Shown here one piece after another: positions 16,419-23,798 of a stretch of DNA of 64,000 nt. Every line of letters begins with the position of its first letter. The first letter of the stretch is position 1. Source of the DNA: SIG455 sp045646385 (GTDB taxonomy: Bacteria > Bacillota > Clostridia > UMGS1810); contig JAZRKQ010000027.1 of the NCBI GenBank assembly GCA_045646385.1, positions 43,567 through 107,566 of the forward strand, written 5' to 3'. The position numbers and the translations under genes were made by a program. The notes beneath the pieces were generated by a model. The model did not search any database and was not told the origin of the DNA. It worked only from the letters and a program-made list of their open reading frames with translations.

Positions 16419-16813
16419 TTATCTTTTTCCTCCATTTTTATTATTTTTAAATATAAATAACTTACTAAATAAATAGTTTAAAACTATTACTATGCCACTT
16501 AAGATAATTTTTTCTCCCAATCCATATATTCCAAAAAAGTTCCCCAATTTAATAAATAAAGCATTATAGGCAAGCACACTATTTCAACTATACCAGAAAA
16601 ACTCGCGAAAGAAAGAACATTAAGGCTTCTATAATGACATTATTGCCTTTTTTAAAGACAAATAATTTGTTTGTAATATATGCAATAATAATCGCTGCAA
16701 TCCACATATAACATTCGACACTTCGGGTGACACTAAAATAGTTTGACCAAAAACGCATATACCGACCAATGATACGCTCCCCCAAAAATATATAAAACAA
16801 TTTCTTTTTTCAT
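16419..16813 (-). pseudogene. Frameshifted gtrA-family flippase gene
   Basis: GtrA-family proteins are small four-span membrane proteins thought to flip polyprenyl-linked sugars. Here the pieces lie in order but in different frames. They are an ATG start at 16813 with a GGGGGA site (MKKEIVLYIF), then SVSLVGICVFG and SPEVSNVI. The best-preserved piece is WIAAIIIAYITNKLFVFKKG, followed by SGIVEIVCLPIML. The last piece is GLGEKIILSGIVIVLNY with LFSKLFIFKNNKNGGKR, ending at the TAA at 16419-16421. At least three frame changes are needed. AYITNKLFVF and the C-terminal SKLFIFK are GtrA signatures. The only open frame left covers about 70 residues (16588-16800). Loss may silence the cassette unless another flippase acts. 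Confidence 0.8.
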
Positions 16814-16856
16814 CTCTATCCCCCTGTTATTCATATCAATTTTATATCGCTAATTC

Positions 16857-17100
16857 TTACACCATCTTGAAATATTTTAATGCATCTTTAATTGCTTTTT
16901 CTTTTTCGGGTGGGCAAACCGGAACTTTTGTTCCTTTTTTACTCGTGTTATAATTCTTACCCATTGGTGTCCTAATTTTTGTTTGACATGTGCGATATAT
17001 AAACTGGATACCTTAAAGCCGTATTTTCTAAAAATATAATCTTTTATTTCCTTATAAGTTACTTTTGCCTCGGCAGAGGTCAAGTGAAAATCTTACGTAT
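16857..17100 (-). pseudogene. Decayed C-terminal extension of rlmD
   Basis: Directly after the rlmD stop, reading shifts to another frame: LTSAEAKVTYKEIKDYIF, KYGFKVSSLYIAHVKQKLG, then a further frame change to TPMGKNYNTSKKG, VCPPEKEKAIKDALKYF and a TAA at 16857. In my recollection many Clostridia RlmD/RumA proteins carry just such a tail (TSAE..ATYKEIK..YGLKVSSLYIAQVK, then CPPEKE). So this looks like a once-continuous tail now cut off by an early stop and two frameshifts. A 68-residue open frame (16877-17083, TTG start) covers part of it; it is probably not a gene in its own right. Confidence 0.65.
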
Positions 17101-18498
17101 TTAGTTCACCTCGATTACATCGTCAGGTTTGAGTTGGGACAAGAGAGCCACAGTCTCTATGTGGGATGTTTGAGGGAAAAGGTCTACAGCAGCAACTTTT
17201 TTCAGTTTATAGCCGTATTGCTTTAGTTCCTCTATATCTCGTGCTAATGTTGCACTGTTACACGAAACATATACTAATCTTTCAGGTGAAATGTTGTTGA
17301 TAAGTTTTAAAAGATCAACATCACAGCCTTTTCTGGGTGGGTCTACTACAACAACATCTGCTTTTATGCCGTTTGCCATAAGTTTATCGACAACTTCTGC
17401 ACAATCACCGGCATAGAACTCAGCATTTTCAATATTATTTATACGTGCATTTTCTTTTGCATTTTCAACTGCATCGTCAACTATTTCAACTCCGTAAACT
17501 TTGGCAGCATTACGTGCCATAAACAGAGATATGCTGCCCACACCGCAATAAAGGTCAAATACGGTTTCCTTACCCTTAAGGCAAGCGTATTCAAGTGCTT
17601 TTGTATACAGTTTTTCTGTCTGCGGAGCATTCACCTGAAAGAAACTGTTGGGCGATACATTAAAGCGTAAATCACCCAAAGTAAGTTCAAGTCTGTCTTT
17701 ACCCCACAGCAAAATATTATCATACCCCAAAACAACATTATCTCTGCGAAGATTTATATTCTGTATAATACCAACAACGCCATCGATTGAGGTAAGTTTT
17801 TTAATAAGTTGTTCTTTTAAAGGCACCTCTTTTTTACTGTTTGTAACTATCACCGCCATAATCTCACCTTTTTGAGATGCTCGTACATATATATGGCGAA
17901 CTGTGCCTTTGCCGTTTTTTTCGTCATAAACAGAAATTTTATTTTCGTTTATATACTCCAGCACCGCTTCGGCAACACGGTTTATTTTCTCATTCTGTAT
18001 TTTACAATCACTGCACTTTACAACTCTATGGCTTGCAGGAGCATAAAATCCGTAAACTGCGCTTTCGCCCTCCATAGCAAGCGGAAATTGTGCTTTGTTC
18101 CGGTAGTTATACTCAGATGAACCTATAATTCCGTCAAATTCATAATCTCTATCTTCTAAATGCGCAATTTTTCTTAAATTATTAATCACAGTATTTGATT
18201 TAACAGAAAGTTGTTTTTCGTAATTCACGTGCATCATTGTGCAACCACCACACTTGCCGAATGACGAACATTCAGGGACACGTCTGATGGCAGACGGTGA
18301 TACAATTTCCTCTATCTTACCAAACGCATAATTTTTATTTGCTTTTAGTATACGTATTTTTGCTCTGTCACCTTCAGCGGCATAACGCACAAAGACAGGG
18401 TATCCATCTACTTTGGCAATACCTTCGCCTTCAAATCCGGTGCTTTCTATATCGGCTTCTATAATATCATTTTTACGCAAAATATCACTCAACCCCAT
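17101..18498 (-). CDS. rlmD: 23S rRNA (uracil-5-)-methyltransferase RlmD/RumA
   Basis: SAM-dependent enzyme that makes 5-methyluridine in 23S rRNA (U1939 and, in some Firmicutes, U747 through RlmCD). N-terminal TRAM domain (about 10-65), then the Fe-S cysteines in CSSFGKCGGCTM and a later CSDC, a SAM-binding domain with DLYCGVGSISLF, and the catalytic region VVDPPRKGCD and VYVSCNSATLARD with the nucleophilic Cys. 465 aa is a normal full length, so the enzyme should work even without the decayed tail after its stop. Which uridine it targets cannot be told from sequence. Confidence 0.92.
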   Translation of the reverse strand: MGLSDILRKNDIIEADIESTGFEGEGIAKVDGYPVFVRYAAEGDRAKIRILKANKNYAFGKIEEIVSPSAIRRVPECSSFGKCGGCTMMHVNYEKQLSVKSNTVINNLRKIAHLEDRDYEFDGIIGSSEYNYRNKAQFPLAMEGESAVYGFYAPASHRVVKCSDCKIQNEKINRVAEAVLEYINENKISVYDEKNGKGTVRHIYVRASQKGEIMAVIVTNSKKEVPLKEQLIKKLTSIDGVVGIIQNINLRRDNVVLGYDNILLWGKDRLELTLGDLRFNVSPNSFFQVNAPQTEKLYTKALEYACLKGKETVFDLYCGVGSISLFMARNAAKVYGVEIVDDAVENAKENARINNIENAEFYAGDCAEVVDKLMANGIKADVVVVDPPRKGCDVDLLKLINNISPERLVYVSCNSATLARDIEELKQYGYKLKKVAAVDLFPQTSHIETVALLSQLKPDDVIEVN

Positions 18499-18580
18499 TC
18501 ATATTAATTATATAACTCGTGTCATGATTTGTCAAATCAAAAGGTAACAAAAGATCTTTATAAAGAATATTATATACGGA

Positions 18581-18627
18581 GTGTCATTGCATAATATGCA
18601 TGACACCTAAAGATGCTTTGAGCATCT
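18581..18627 (+). other. Two hairpins in the cotJ leader
   Basis: First inverted repeat: GTGTCAT (18581-18587) with ATGACAC (18600-18606), extended inward by GCAT/ATGC. Second: AGATGCT (18611-18617) with AGCATCT (18621-18627). Neither is followed by a T run, so they are not obvious terminators. They lie between the likely promoter and the GGAGGTG ribosome binding site of cotJA. Upstream, CATAATAT (18590-18597) weakly resembles a sigma-E -10 element, without a good -35. Confidence 0.4.
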
Positions 18628-18654
18628 GCTTTAAAATCCGGAGGTGCTATAAAA

Positions 18655-18840
18655 GTGAAAAATATACAGTATATGCCCGATAACCCTATGTACGGAATTT
18701 CTTATGTGCCATATTCTAAATTTGATGATTTGTATCCGGTGTGCAAAGCGTTGGACAGAGGCACTATGTTTAAAGTGCTCGATATCCCCTTTTCCACTTA
18801 TGCAAATATAAACATTATGAATCCATTCCGTTCAAAGTGA
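18655..18840 (+). CDS. cotJA: Spore coat associated protein CotJA
   Basis: Short coat protein of 61 aa made in the mother cell and needed for assembly of CotJC into the coat. The family pattern is clear: ISYVPYSKFDDLYPVCKALDRGT, where Bacillus has VPWQ..EE.Y....AL..GT, then LDIPF near residue 45. GTG start with a strong GGAGGTG site. First gene of cotJABC; the next ATG is 15 bases after its stop. Confidence 0.9.
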   Translation: MKNIQYMPDNPMYGISYVPYSKFDDLYPVCKALDRGTMFKVLDIPFSTYANINIMNPFRSK

Positions 18841-18855
18841 TTTAAGGAGGTTGCC

Positions 18856-19356
18856 ATGAGATATCGTAACAGCGAATGCTGCGTTACTCCAGAAGAAATA
18901 GCCCAAACTGAGGCTATGCCAAACTGCAACTGGAATGCACGTGACGGCTGGAATATGCGTGAGAAAAAATACGAAAAAGACGACGACAACTGGTACAGAC
19001 GTAACAGGAATGATGACACTTGGAAAGACAAAGATAAATGCGATGATATGTGGAAGGATAAATGCGATAACAAATGGGACGATAAGGACAAATGTGATTA
19101 CGACAATAACTACAGCGAAGATATAAAACGCAGATTGTCAGAGTTGCAATTTGCCGCTATTGACCTTAATCTGTTTTTAGACACTCATCCTTGTGATAAA
19201 GAAGCACTTGAAATGTTTAAAAAAATTACCAAAACCATTGAATCTGTTAAGATGGACTATGTACGCAAGTACGGTCCTTTAAAAGCAGGCGATTCTGCCG
19301 GCGATGTGCCTTTCCAGTGGGCATCGGGCGAATTTAAATGGCCTTGGGAAAAGTAA
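18856..19356 (+). CDS. cotJB: Spore coat protein CotJB with a long charged N-terminal insert
   Basis: The C-terminal 90 residues match CotJB: RLSELQFAAIDLNLFLDTHP, ALEMFKKITKT, DYVRKYGPLKAG and a tryptophan-rich end. Typical CotJB is about 80-90 aa. This protein has 166 because residues about 38-92 are a low-complexity Asp/Lys/Trp/Cys segment with repeated WKDKDKCD-, WKDKCD- and WDDKDKCD-like units. The repeated Cys and acidic residues could bind metal or crosslink in the coat; that is inference. ATG with AAGGAGG site. Between cotJA and cotJC, as in Bacillus. Confidence 0.85.
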   Translation: MRYRNSECCVTPEEIAQTEAMPNCNWNARDGWNMREKKYEKDDDNWYRRNRNDDTWKDKDKCDDMWKDKCDNKWDDKDKCDYDNNYSEDIKRRLSELQFAAIDLNLFLDTHPCDKEALEMFKKITKTIESVKMDYVRKYGPLKAGDSAGDVPFQWASGEFKWPWEK

Positions 19357-19378
19357 TATAAGGAGGAGTGTGTAGATT

Positions 19379-19966
19379 ATGTTTATGTATGAAAAAAAAT
19401 TGATTTATCCTGTTAAGATAAAAAATCCAAATCCACAACTTGCAAAATTTATTATAAGCCAGTACGGTGGACCAAATGGTGAACTCGCTGCTTCTCTCAG
19501 ATATTTAAGCCAGCGTTTTTCAATGCCGACGCCTGAAACAAAAGCAATCCTTAACGACATTGGAACGGAAGAACTTTCGCACCTTGAGATGGTAGGTGCT
19601 ATTGTTTATCAACTTACACGTGGAATAGACTCTGATGACGTTAAAAAAAGCGGTTTTGGTGACTACTTTATGAACCATTCTACCGCCGTATATCCTGCAA
19701 ACTCTACGGGGGTACCTTTTGATGCTACTGCTATCAACGTAACCGGTGATGTTATTGCAGACCTTACCGAAGACCTTGGTGCAGAGCAGAAAGCACGTCT
19801 TGTATACGACAATATTCTGCGCCTTGCAGACGACCCCGATGTACGTGAGCCGATTAAATTCCTCCGTGCAAGAGAGGTTGTGCACTTCCAAAGATTTGGC
19901 GAGGCATTACGCCTAGTTGAAGATGAACTTCGTCAAAAAGTTAAAGGCACAGGTATGAAAATGTAA
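19379..19966 (+). CDS. cotJC: Spore coat protein CotJC, manganese catalase family
   Basis: 195-residue ferritin-like protein of the manganese catalase family; CotJC is a coat component that may protect spores from peroxide. Metal-ligand residues are visible in GGPNGELAASLRYLSQR, IGTEELSHLEMV (EExxH, about residues 62-67), DLGAEQKAR and REVVHFQRFGEAL. The length is normal. ATG at 19379 (a second ATG at 19385 is equally possible), with AAGGAGG upstream. Last gene of cotJABC; a bidirectional terminator follows. Confidence 0.93.
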   Translation: MFMYEKKLIYPVKIKNPNPQLAKFIISQYGGPNGELAASLRYLSQRFSMPTPETKAILNDIGTEELSHLEMVGAIVYQLTRGIDSDDVKKSGFGDYFMNHSTAVYPANSTGVPFDATAINVTGDVIADLTEDLGAEQKARLVYDNILRLADDPDVREPIKFLRAREVVHFQRFGEALRLVEDELRQKVKGTGMKM

Positions 19967-19970
19967 ACGT

Positions 19971-20000
19971 AAAAAGGCGATGAATTTTCATCGCCTTTTT
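19971..20000. terminator. Bidirectional terminator between cotJC and the SDR gene
   Basis: Perfect 13-bp stem AAAAAGGCGATGA / TCATCGCCTTTTT with a four-base loop between two convergent genes. Confidence 0.9.
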
Positions 20001-20001
20001 A

Positions 20002-20778
20002 TTATTTTATAACACATTTTTTACTTTGGATAAGGTACACAATTTTAGCAAGAATTTTGTCAGACAATAAGTGCCGAAGGAATACAGCAATTTTCATAAG
20101 CACGCCGGGAACGATAATTTGCTTACCGGAAAACATCTTCTCTATTGCATATTCTGCAACATCACGACTTGTAAGAACTATTTTTTTACCACCTTTTTCG
20201 GTTGCTTTGCCAAAGTTTACTTTTGCTACATCTGCAAAACCCGTATGAACAGGGCCGGGGCAAAGCACACTTACTTTCACATTGCTTTTATCATTACGCA
20301 ACTCCTCTGCCAAAGCCTGAGAAAGCCTGAGAACATAAGATTTAGAAGCATAATATGCTCCAAAAAGAGGACCGGGGAAAAAAGCCGCCAATGATGCTAC
20401 ATTCAAAATATACCCGCTATTTCGATTTTTAAATTTTTGTGCAAAAAGTTTTGTAAGTATGTGCACAGCACGTATATTAGTATCTAGCATTGCAAGTTCT
20501 TTGTCAAGGTCGTTTCCACAAATTGTACCGAACACTCCAAATCCTGCATTATTGATTAAAATATCAACTTCCTCTGCTTTATCGGCAAGTGCCTTGCATT
20601 GGTCAACATCGCACACATCACAACACAAAATTTCAACACTCGTTTTTAATTCTTTTTTCAACTGTTCAAGTTTATCCATGCGTCTGGCAACGGCAATTAT
20701 ATCGTACCCTTTTTCAGAAAGGATATGAGCCATATCCCAGCCAAGACCGGAACTTGCGCCAGTTATAAGTGCTTTCAT
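20002..20778 (-). CDS. Short-chain dehydrogenase/reductase
   Basis: 258-residue classical SDR with the nucleotide-binding TGASSGLG (residues 6-13), NNAGFGVFG (about 80-88), the catalytic Ser in NVASLAAF and the YxxxK pair in YYASK (about 150-154). A basic residue after the first beta strand (ARRMDK) suggests NADP(H). The C-terminal 35 residues are hydrophobic and basic, a possible membrane anchor. The substrate is not known. It lies 11 bases after the DUF4432 gene, so the two form an operon. Confidence 0.88.
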   Translation of the reverse strand: MKALITGASSGLGWDMAHILSEKGYDIIAVARRMDKLEQLKKELKTSVEILCCDVCDVDQCKALADKAEEVDILINNAGFGVFGTICGNDLDKELAMLDTNIRAVHILTKLFAQKFKNRNSGYILNVASLAAFFPGPLFGAYYASKSYVLRLSQALAEELRNDKSNVKVSVLCPGPVHTGFADVAKVNFGKATEKGGKKIVLTSRDVAEYAIEKMFSGKQIIVPGVLMKIAVFLRHLLSDKILAKIVYLIQSKKCVIK

Positions 20779-20789
20779 AAAAATTCCCC

Positions 20790-21758
20790 TTATTCAGTAA
20801 ATTCAAAGCAAAGGCTGTAATCTACGCTCTCACCGGCATCAAGCATTTTAAGTGTGCCGTTTGCACGCATAACATCTCTGCCATCGGGAGTGCAGTTACC
20901 CGGCTCTAAGCCCAGAACATACTCACCTTCGCCCATCATCTTCCACTCGGTAAAGTATTTGAGCACGTCAGCATTATACAAAATATTAAGACCTTTGCCA
21001 ATATCAGGGTTTGTGATAGATACACAAGTATCACCCGACATTTTATGATAATAGCATCTTTCTTCATAACCGTGTTGTGGTTTTTCCATTCTAAGACAAT
21101 TTTCAATATCTTCTGCCGCATGGTCATTTCTCGGTGCAACGTCTGTAGCAGGAATAGTTACCACAGCATTTTCAGAAAGAAGCGGATACCCCATATTGCA
21201 ATGATACAAAACTTCAAGCGGACCTTCACTAAAACCTATATTGGTGATTTTATCCTTTAAATAGACAACATTTTTATCAAGAGGGCAGATATACTCTCTT
21301 TCAATAAGATATTTATGCGCAAACGGAGCAGCGTCACGTATAGTAAGTTTAATATGTATTTCTCCGTTTTCTACATAATGCATAACATTTTCGCAAGGTA
21401 TGTGCGAGATTGTTCCATGAAGCGGAAGTTCTTCGCCGTTATCAACACATGGTGAACCTACCGCCGTAAGACCGCAGGTGGTAAAAAAGCCGGCAGTAAA
21501 AGATTTTAAAAATCTGTCGCCTTTATCGTTATAATACTGAGGTGCAACATAACCGCACGGCGAGAAATATCCATAGTTATCACCCTTGAATGTCAAACGC
21601 GAAATATCACCGCATCTGTCAAGCGAAATTTCAAATTCCAGTCCTTTTCCGTTTCGTACTAAAAGCATTCTCATACCATCGCCTTTTCCACCCGTAAGAC
21701 GATATTCCTGAACTCCGAAAAGTTGCATATTGTTACCTATGTATTTATTCATAGCCAT
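20790..21758 (-). CDS. DUF4432 / aldose 1-epimerase-like protein
   Basis: 322-residue protein of the galactose-mutarotase-like beta-sandwich superfamily, DUF4432 group. Landmarks are SLDRCGDISRLTFKGDNYGYFSP near residues 45-70, FTTCGLTAVGSPC, LPLHGTISHIP with the expected His, VLYHCNMGYPLL, and EPGNCTPDGR near the end. Such proteins likely act on a free or activated sugar, but DUF4432 substrates are unknown. Cytoplasmic. Start could be the first ATG or the one two codons later. It is followed by an SDR, so the pair may interconvert and oxidise or reduce a sugar. Confidence 0.78.
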   Translation of the reverse strand: MAMNKYIGNNMQLFGVQEYRLTGGKGDGMRMLLVRNGKGLEFEISLDRCGDISRLTFKGDNYGYFSPCGYVAPQYYNDKGDRFLKSFTAGFFTTCGLTAVGSPCVDNGEELPLHGTISHIPCENVMHYVENGEIHIKLTIRDAAPFAHKYLIEREYICPLDKNVVYLKDKITNIGFSEGPLEVLYHCNMGYPLLSENAVVTIPATDVAPRNDHAAEDIENCLRMEKPQHGYEERCYYHKMSGDTCVSITNPDIGKGLNILYNADVLKYFTEWKMMGEGEYVLGLEPGNCTPDGRDVMRANGTLKMLDAGESVDYSLCFEFTE

Positions 21759-21851
21759 CTCCCCATTAATATTTATTATACTTATATATTACTACAATCT
21801 GGCATCTATTGTAAAGTAATTTTGTGCATAAAATTGCTTCACAAACTTCAC

Positions 21852-21880
21852 TTGAAAAAGAATCATGGCTATGTTATAAT
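21852..21880 (+). promoter_or_regulatory. Promoter of the LOG-family gene
   Basis: TTGAAA (21852-21857), 17-base spacer, TATAAT (21875-21880), then an AAGGAGG site before the ATG at 21959. The rest of the 200-base gap shows nothing else. Confidence 0.8.
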
Positions 21881-21958
21881 TATTTTATTAAATTTATGAA
21901 TTTTTATTGGTTTATAACAGTATAAAATAAGATAAGATAATATAAGGAGGCTGAATTT

Positions 21959-22537
21959 ATGAATATTTGTGTTTACGGTGCTTCAAGCGAAAGTATAGAC
22001 AAAATTTATCTTGAAAGTGCATATTCTTTGGCTGCAACTATGGCAAAACGTGGTCATACAATGATTTACGGCGGCGGTGCGAACGGTGTGATGGGTGCAA
22101 CCGCACGCGGAATGTATGATAATGGTGGCACAATAATCGGTATTGCTCCTACATTTTTTACGGTTGACGGCGTTCTTTACGACAAATGCACAGAATTTAT
22201 ATATACCGAAACTATGAGAGAAAGAAAAAAACTTCTGGAAGATAAATCTGACGCTTTTATAATTGCCCCCGGCGGTATTGGTACGTTTGACGAATTTTTT
22301 GAAATACTAACATTAAAACAACTGGAAAGACACAACAAACCTATTGCTATGTATAATGTAAACGGATACTACAACGATATGCTCAATATGCTCCATAAAA
22401 CTGCCGAAAGCAATTTTATGAAACCAAAAAGCATGGAACTTTTTAAATGTTTCGACGATGTAGCCGAAATGCTTGAATATATAGAGAATTACAACCAGGC
22501 GCCTATGGATATACGTGAACTTAAAGACATAGGATAA
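21959..22537 (+). CDS. LOG-family nucleoside 5'-monophosphate phosphoribohydrolase (TIGR00730)
   Basis: 192-residue Rossmann-like protein of the LOG/lysine-decarboxylase-like family. The family motif PGGxGTxxE is present as PGGIGTFDEFFE (about residues 102-113), preceded by GGGANGVMGATARG (about 38-51) and MRERK. LOG proteins cut the base from (modified) AMP and related nucleotides; the bacterial role is often nucleotide salvage, and the old name lysine decarboxylase is wrong. It has its own promoter; the riboswitch that follows belongs to the next gene. Confidence 0.88.
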   Translation: MNICVYGASSESIDKIYLESAYSLAATMAKRGHTMIYGGGANGVMGATARGMYDNGGTIIGIAPTFFTVDGVLYDKCTEFIYTETMRERKKLLEDKSDAFIIAPGGIGTFDEFFEILTLKQLERHNKPIAMYNVNGYYNDMLNMLHKTAESNFMKPKSMELFKCFDDVAEMLEYIENYNQAPMDIRELKDIG

Positions 22538-22551
22538 ATATTTTTTTGCTA

Positions 22552-22580
22552 TTGACTTATACTAAACGATGTGGTATACT
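22552..22580 (+). promoter_or_regulatory. Promoter of the riboswitch-antiporter unit
   Basis: TTGACT (22552-22557), 17-base spacer, TATACT (22575-22580). Transcription would begin within a few bases of the riboswitch 5' strand. Confidence 0.88.
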
Positions 22581-22588
22581 CGTTTATG

Positions 22589-22729
22589 ATAAAGGGGAGT
22601 AATTGGCGGATATTTCCGTTTGCACAGTCGTCAATACGTGCCGTAAGGCTCCGGCTGTGTGACTTTCATTTTTATGATTGTGATGAGACTTTTATTGTAT
22701 CTTAAAACGGTGCAATAGAAGTCTTTTTT
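22589..22729 (+). ncRNA. yybP-ykoY manganese riboswitch with terminator
   Basis: The conserved blocks of the yybP-ykoY aptamer are visible: AAAGGGGAGTA at the 5' side, then AGTCGTCAATACGTGCC, then GGCTCCGGCTGTGTGAC. P1 can be drawn as ATAAAGG (22589-22595) with CTTTTAT (22689-22695). A terminator follows, AGACTTTTATTGTA (22686-22699) with TGCAATAGAAGTCT (22711-22724) and a T6 tail. The terminator 5' arm contains the P1 3' strand, so the two folds exclude each other. Mn2+ binding should stabilise P1, prevent termination and turn the antiporter ON. Known members sense Mn2+ in this way. Confidence 0.9.
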
Positions 22730-22759
22730 ATTGCATAAGACAAAAGGAGAGAAAAAATT

Positions 22760-23743
22760 ATGATGTATGTTTTGTTACTTATCGGCTTTGTTCTGCTTAT
22801 TAAAGGTGCAGACTTCTTTGTGGACGGCGCAGCGTCTATTGCAAGGCTACTCAAAATCCCTGCTGTAATTATAGGTCTTACAATAGTTGCAATGGGAACA
22901 AGCGCACCCGAGGCAGCAGTAAGCATTACAGCGGCACTTAACGGTAATAACGCAATTGCTTTAAGCAATGTAATTGGTTCCAATATGTTCAATGTATTAG
23001 TAGTTGCAGGTGTTTGTGCCGTTATGCTTCCATACACCATCGAAAAAGGTATTTTAAAGCGAGATTTTCCTATCAATATCGCTCTCAGCATTATTATTGC
23101 TTTCATGGCATATATGGGCGGAATATCAAGAATCGGCGGTATAATCCTTTTAATATGTATGGTTGCTTATATCTATCTTACAATACGTGCTGCCAAAAAG
23201 GGTAAAACAGAAGACGACGGGAACGACACATCTTCCAATTTATATAAAAAATTAAGTAAAAAAATGGATAATTTAATCCCTTCACAGACTGTATCCGGTG
23301 CCGTACTCAGTATACTGTTCTGCATAGTAGGTCTGGCGGCTGTTATCCTTGGCGGACAGATGGTAGTTAACAATGCATCGGCAATTGCAAGAGTATGGGG
23401 ATTATCCGACACTTTAATAGGCCTCACGATAGTTGCTATCGGCACATCTTTGCCGGAACTTGTTACAAGCGTTGTTGCATCACGCAAAGGCGAAAGTGAC
23501 CTTGCTATGGGTAACGTAGTCGGTTCAAACATTTTTAACCTGGCATTTATTCTTGGTTTGTCTGCTACGGTTAACCCTATTACAGCACCCGAATTTTCAT
23601 TTATTGATGCGGTAATTATGACGGGCACGGCAATACTGGTTGCAATTTTATGTTCAGGAAAAAAGCATGTATTTAACCGATTAGAAGGCGCACTTTGCAT
23701 ACTGGCATATATAGCATATACGGCATATATAATTATGAGATGA
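22760..23743 (+). CDS. CaCA-family calcium/sodium antiporter-like exporter, probably for Mn2+
   Basis: 327-residue inner-membrane protein of the YrbG-type CaCA family with about 10 spans and two inverted alpha-repeats: GLTIVAMGTSAPEAAVS (about residues 38-54) and GLTIVAIGTSLPELVTS (about 225-241), each followed by NVIGSNMFN or NVVGSNIFN. These repeats bind the transported cation. Family members exchange Ca2+ for Na+ or H+. The Mn2+ riboswitch directly upstream argues that this one exports Mn2+ (or Mn2+ and Ca2+) under manganese excess. A cytoplasmic loop around residues 150-175 is rich in Lys and Asp. Confidence 0.9.
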   Translation: MMYVLLLIGFVLLIKGADFFVDGAASIARLLKIPAVIIGLTIVAMGTSAPEAAVSITAALNGNNAIALSNVIGSNMFNVLVVAGVCAVMLPYTIEKGILKRDFPINIALSIIIAFMAYMGGISRIGGIILLICMVAYIYLTIRAAKKGKTEDDGNDTSSNLYKKLSKKMDNLIPSQTVSGAVLSILFCIVGLAAVILGGQMVVNNASAIARVWGLSDTLIGLTIVAIGTSLPELVTSVVASRKGESDLAMGNVVGSNIFNLAFILGLSATVNPITAPEFSFIDAVIMTGTAILVAILCSGKKHVFNRLEGALCILAYIAYTAYIIMR

Positions 23744-23757
23744 TTAAAAATTTTAAT

Positions 23758-23797
23758 AAAACAAAAATCCACCGAGTATCAGGTGGATTTTTGTTTT
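23758..23797. terminator. Bidirectional terminator
   Basis: 16-bp perfect stem with core AAAATCCACC / GGTGGATTTT and an 8-base loop between convergent genes. Confidence 0.92.
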
Positions 23798-23798
23798 A

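Noticed and set aside
16588..16800. A 70-residue small membrane protein gene
   Set aside because: It is the middle of a frameshifted gtrA; start and end pieces of the same family lie in other frames on both sides.
16877..17083. A 68-residue independent gene after rlmD
   Set aside because: It starts at a TTG without ribosome binding site and its second half leaves the conserved frame; it reads as a decayed tail.
21959..22537. Lysine decarboxylase
   Set aside because: The PGGxGTxxE motif marks LOG-type phosphoribohydrolases; no PLP-binding decarboxylase features are present.
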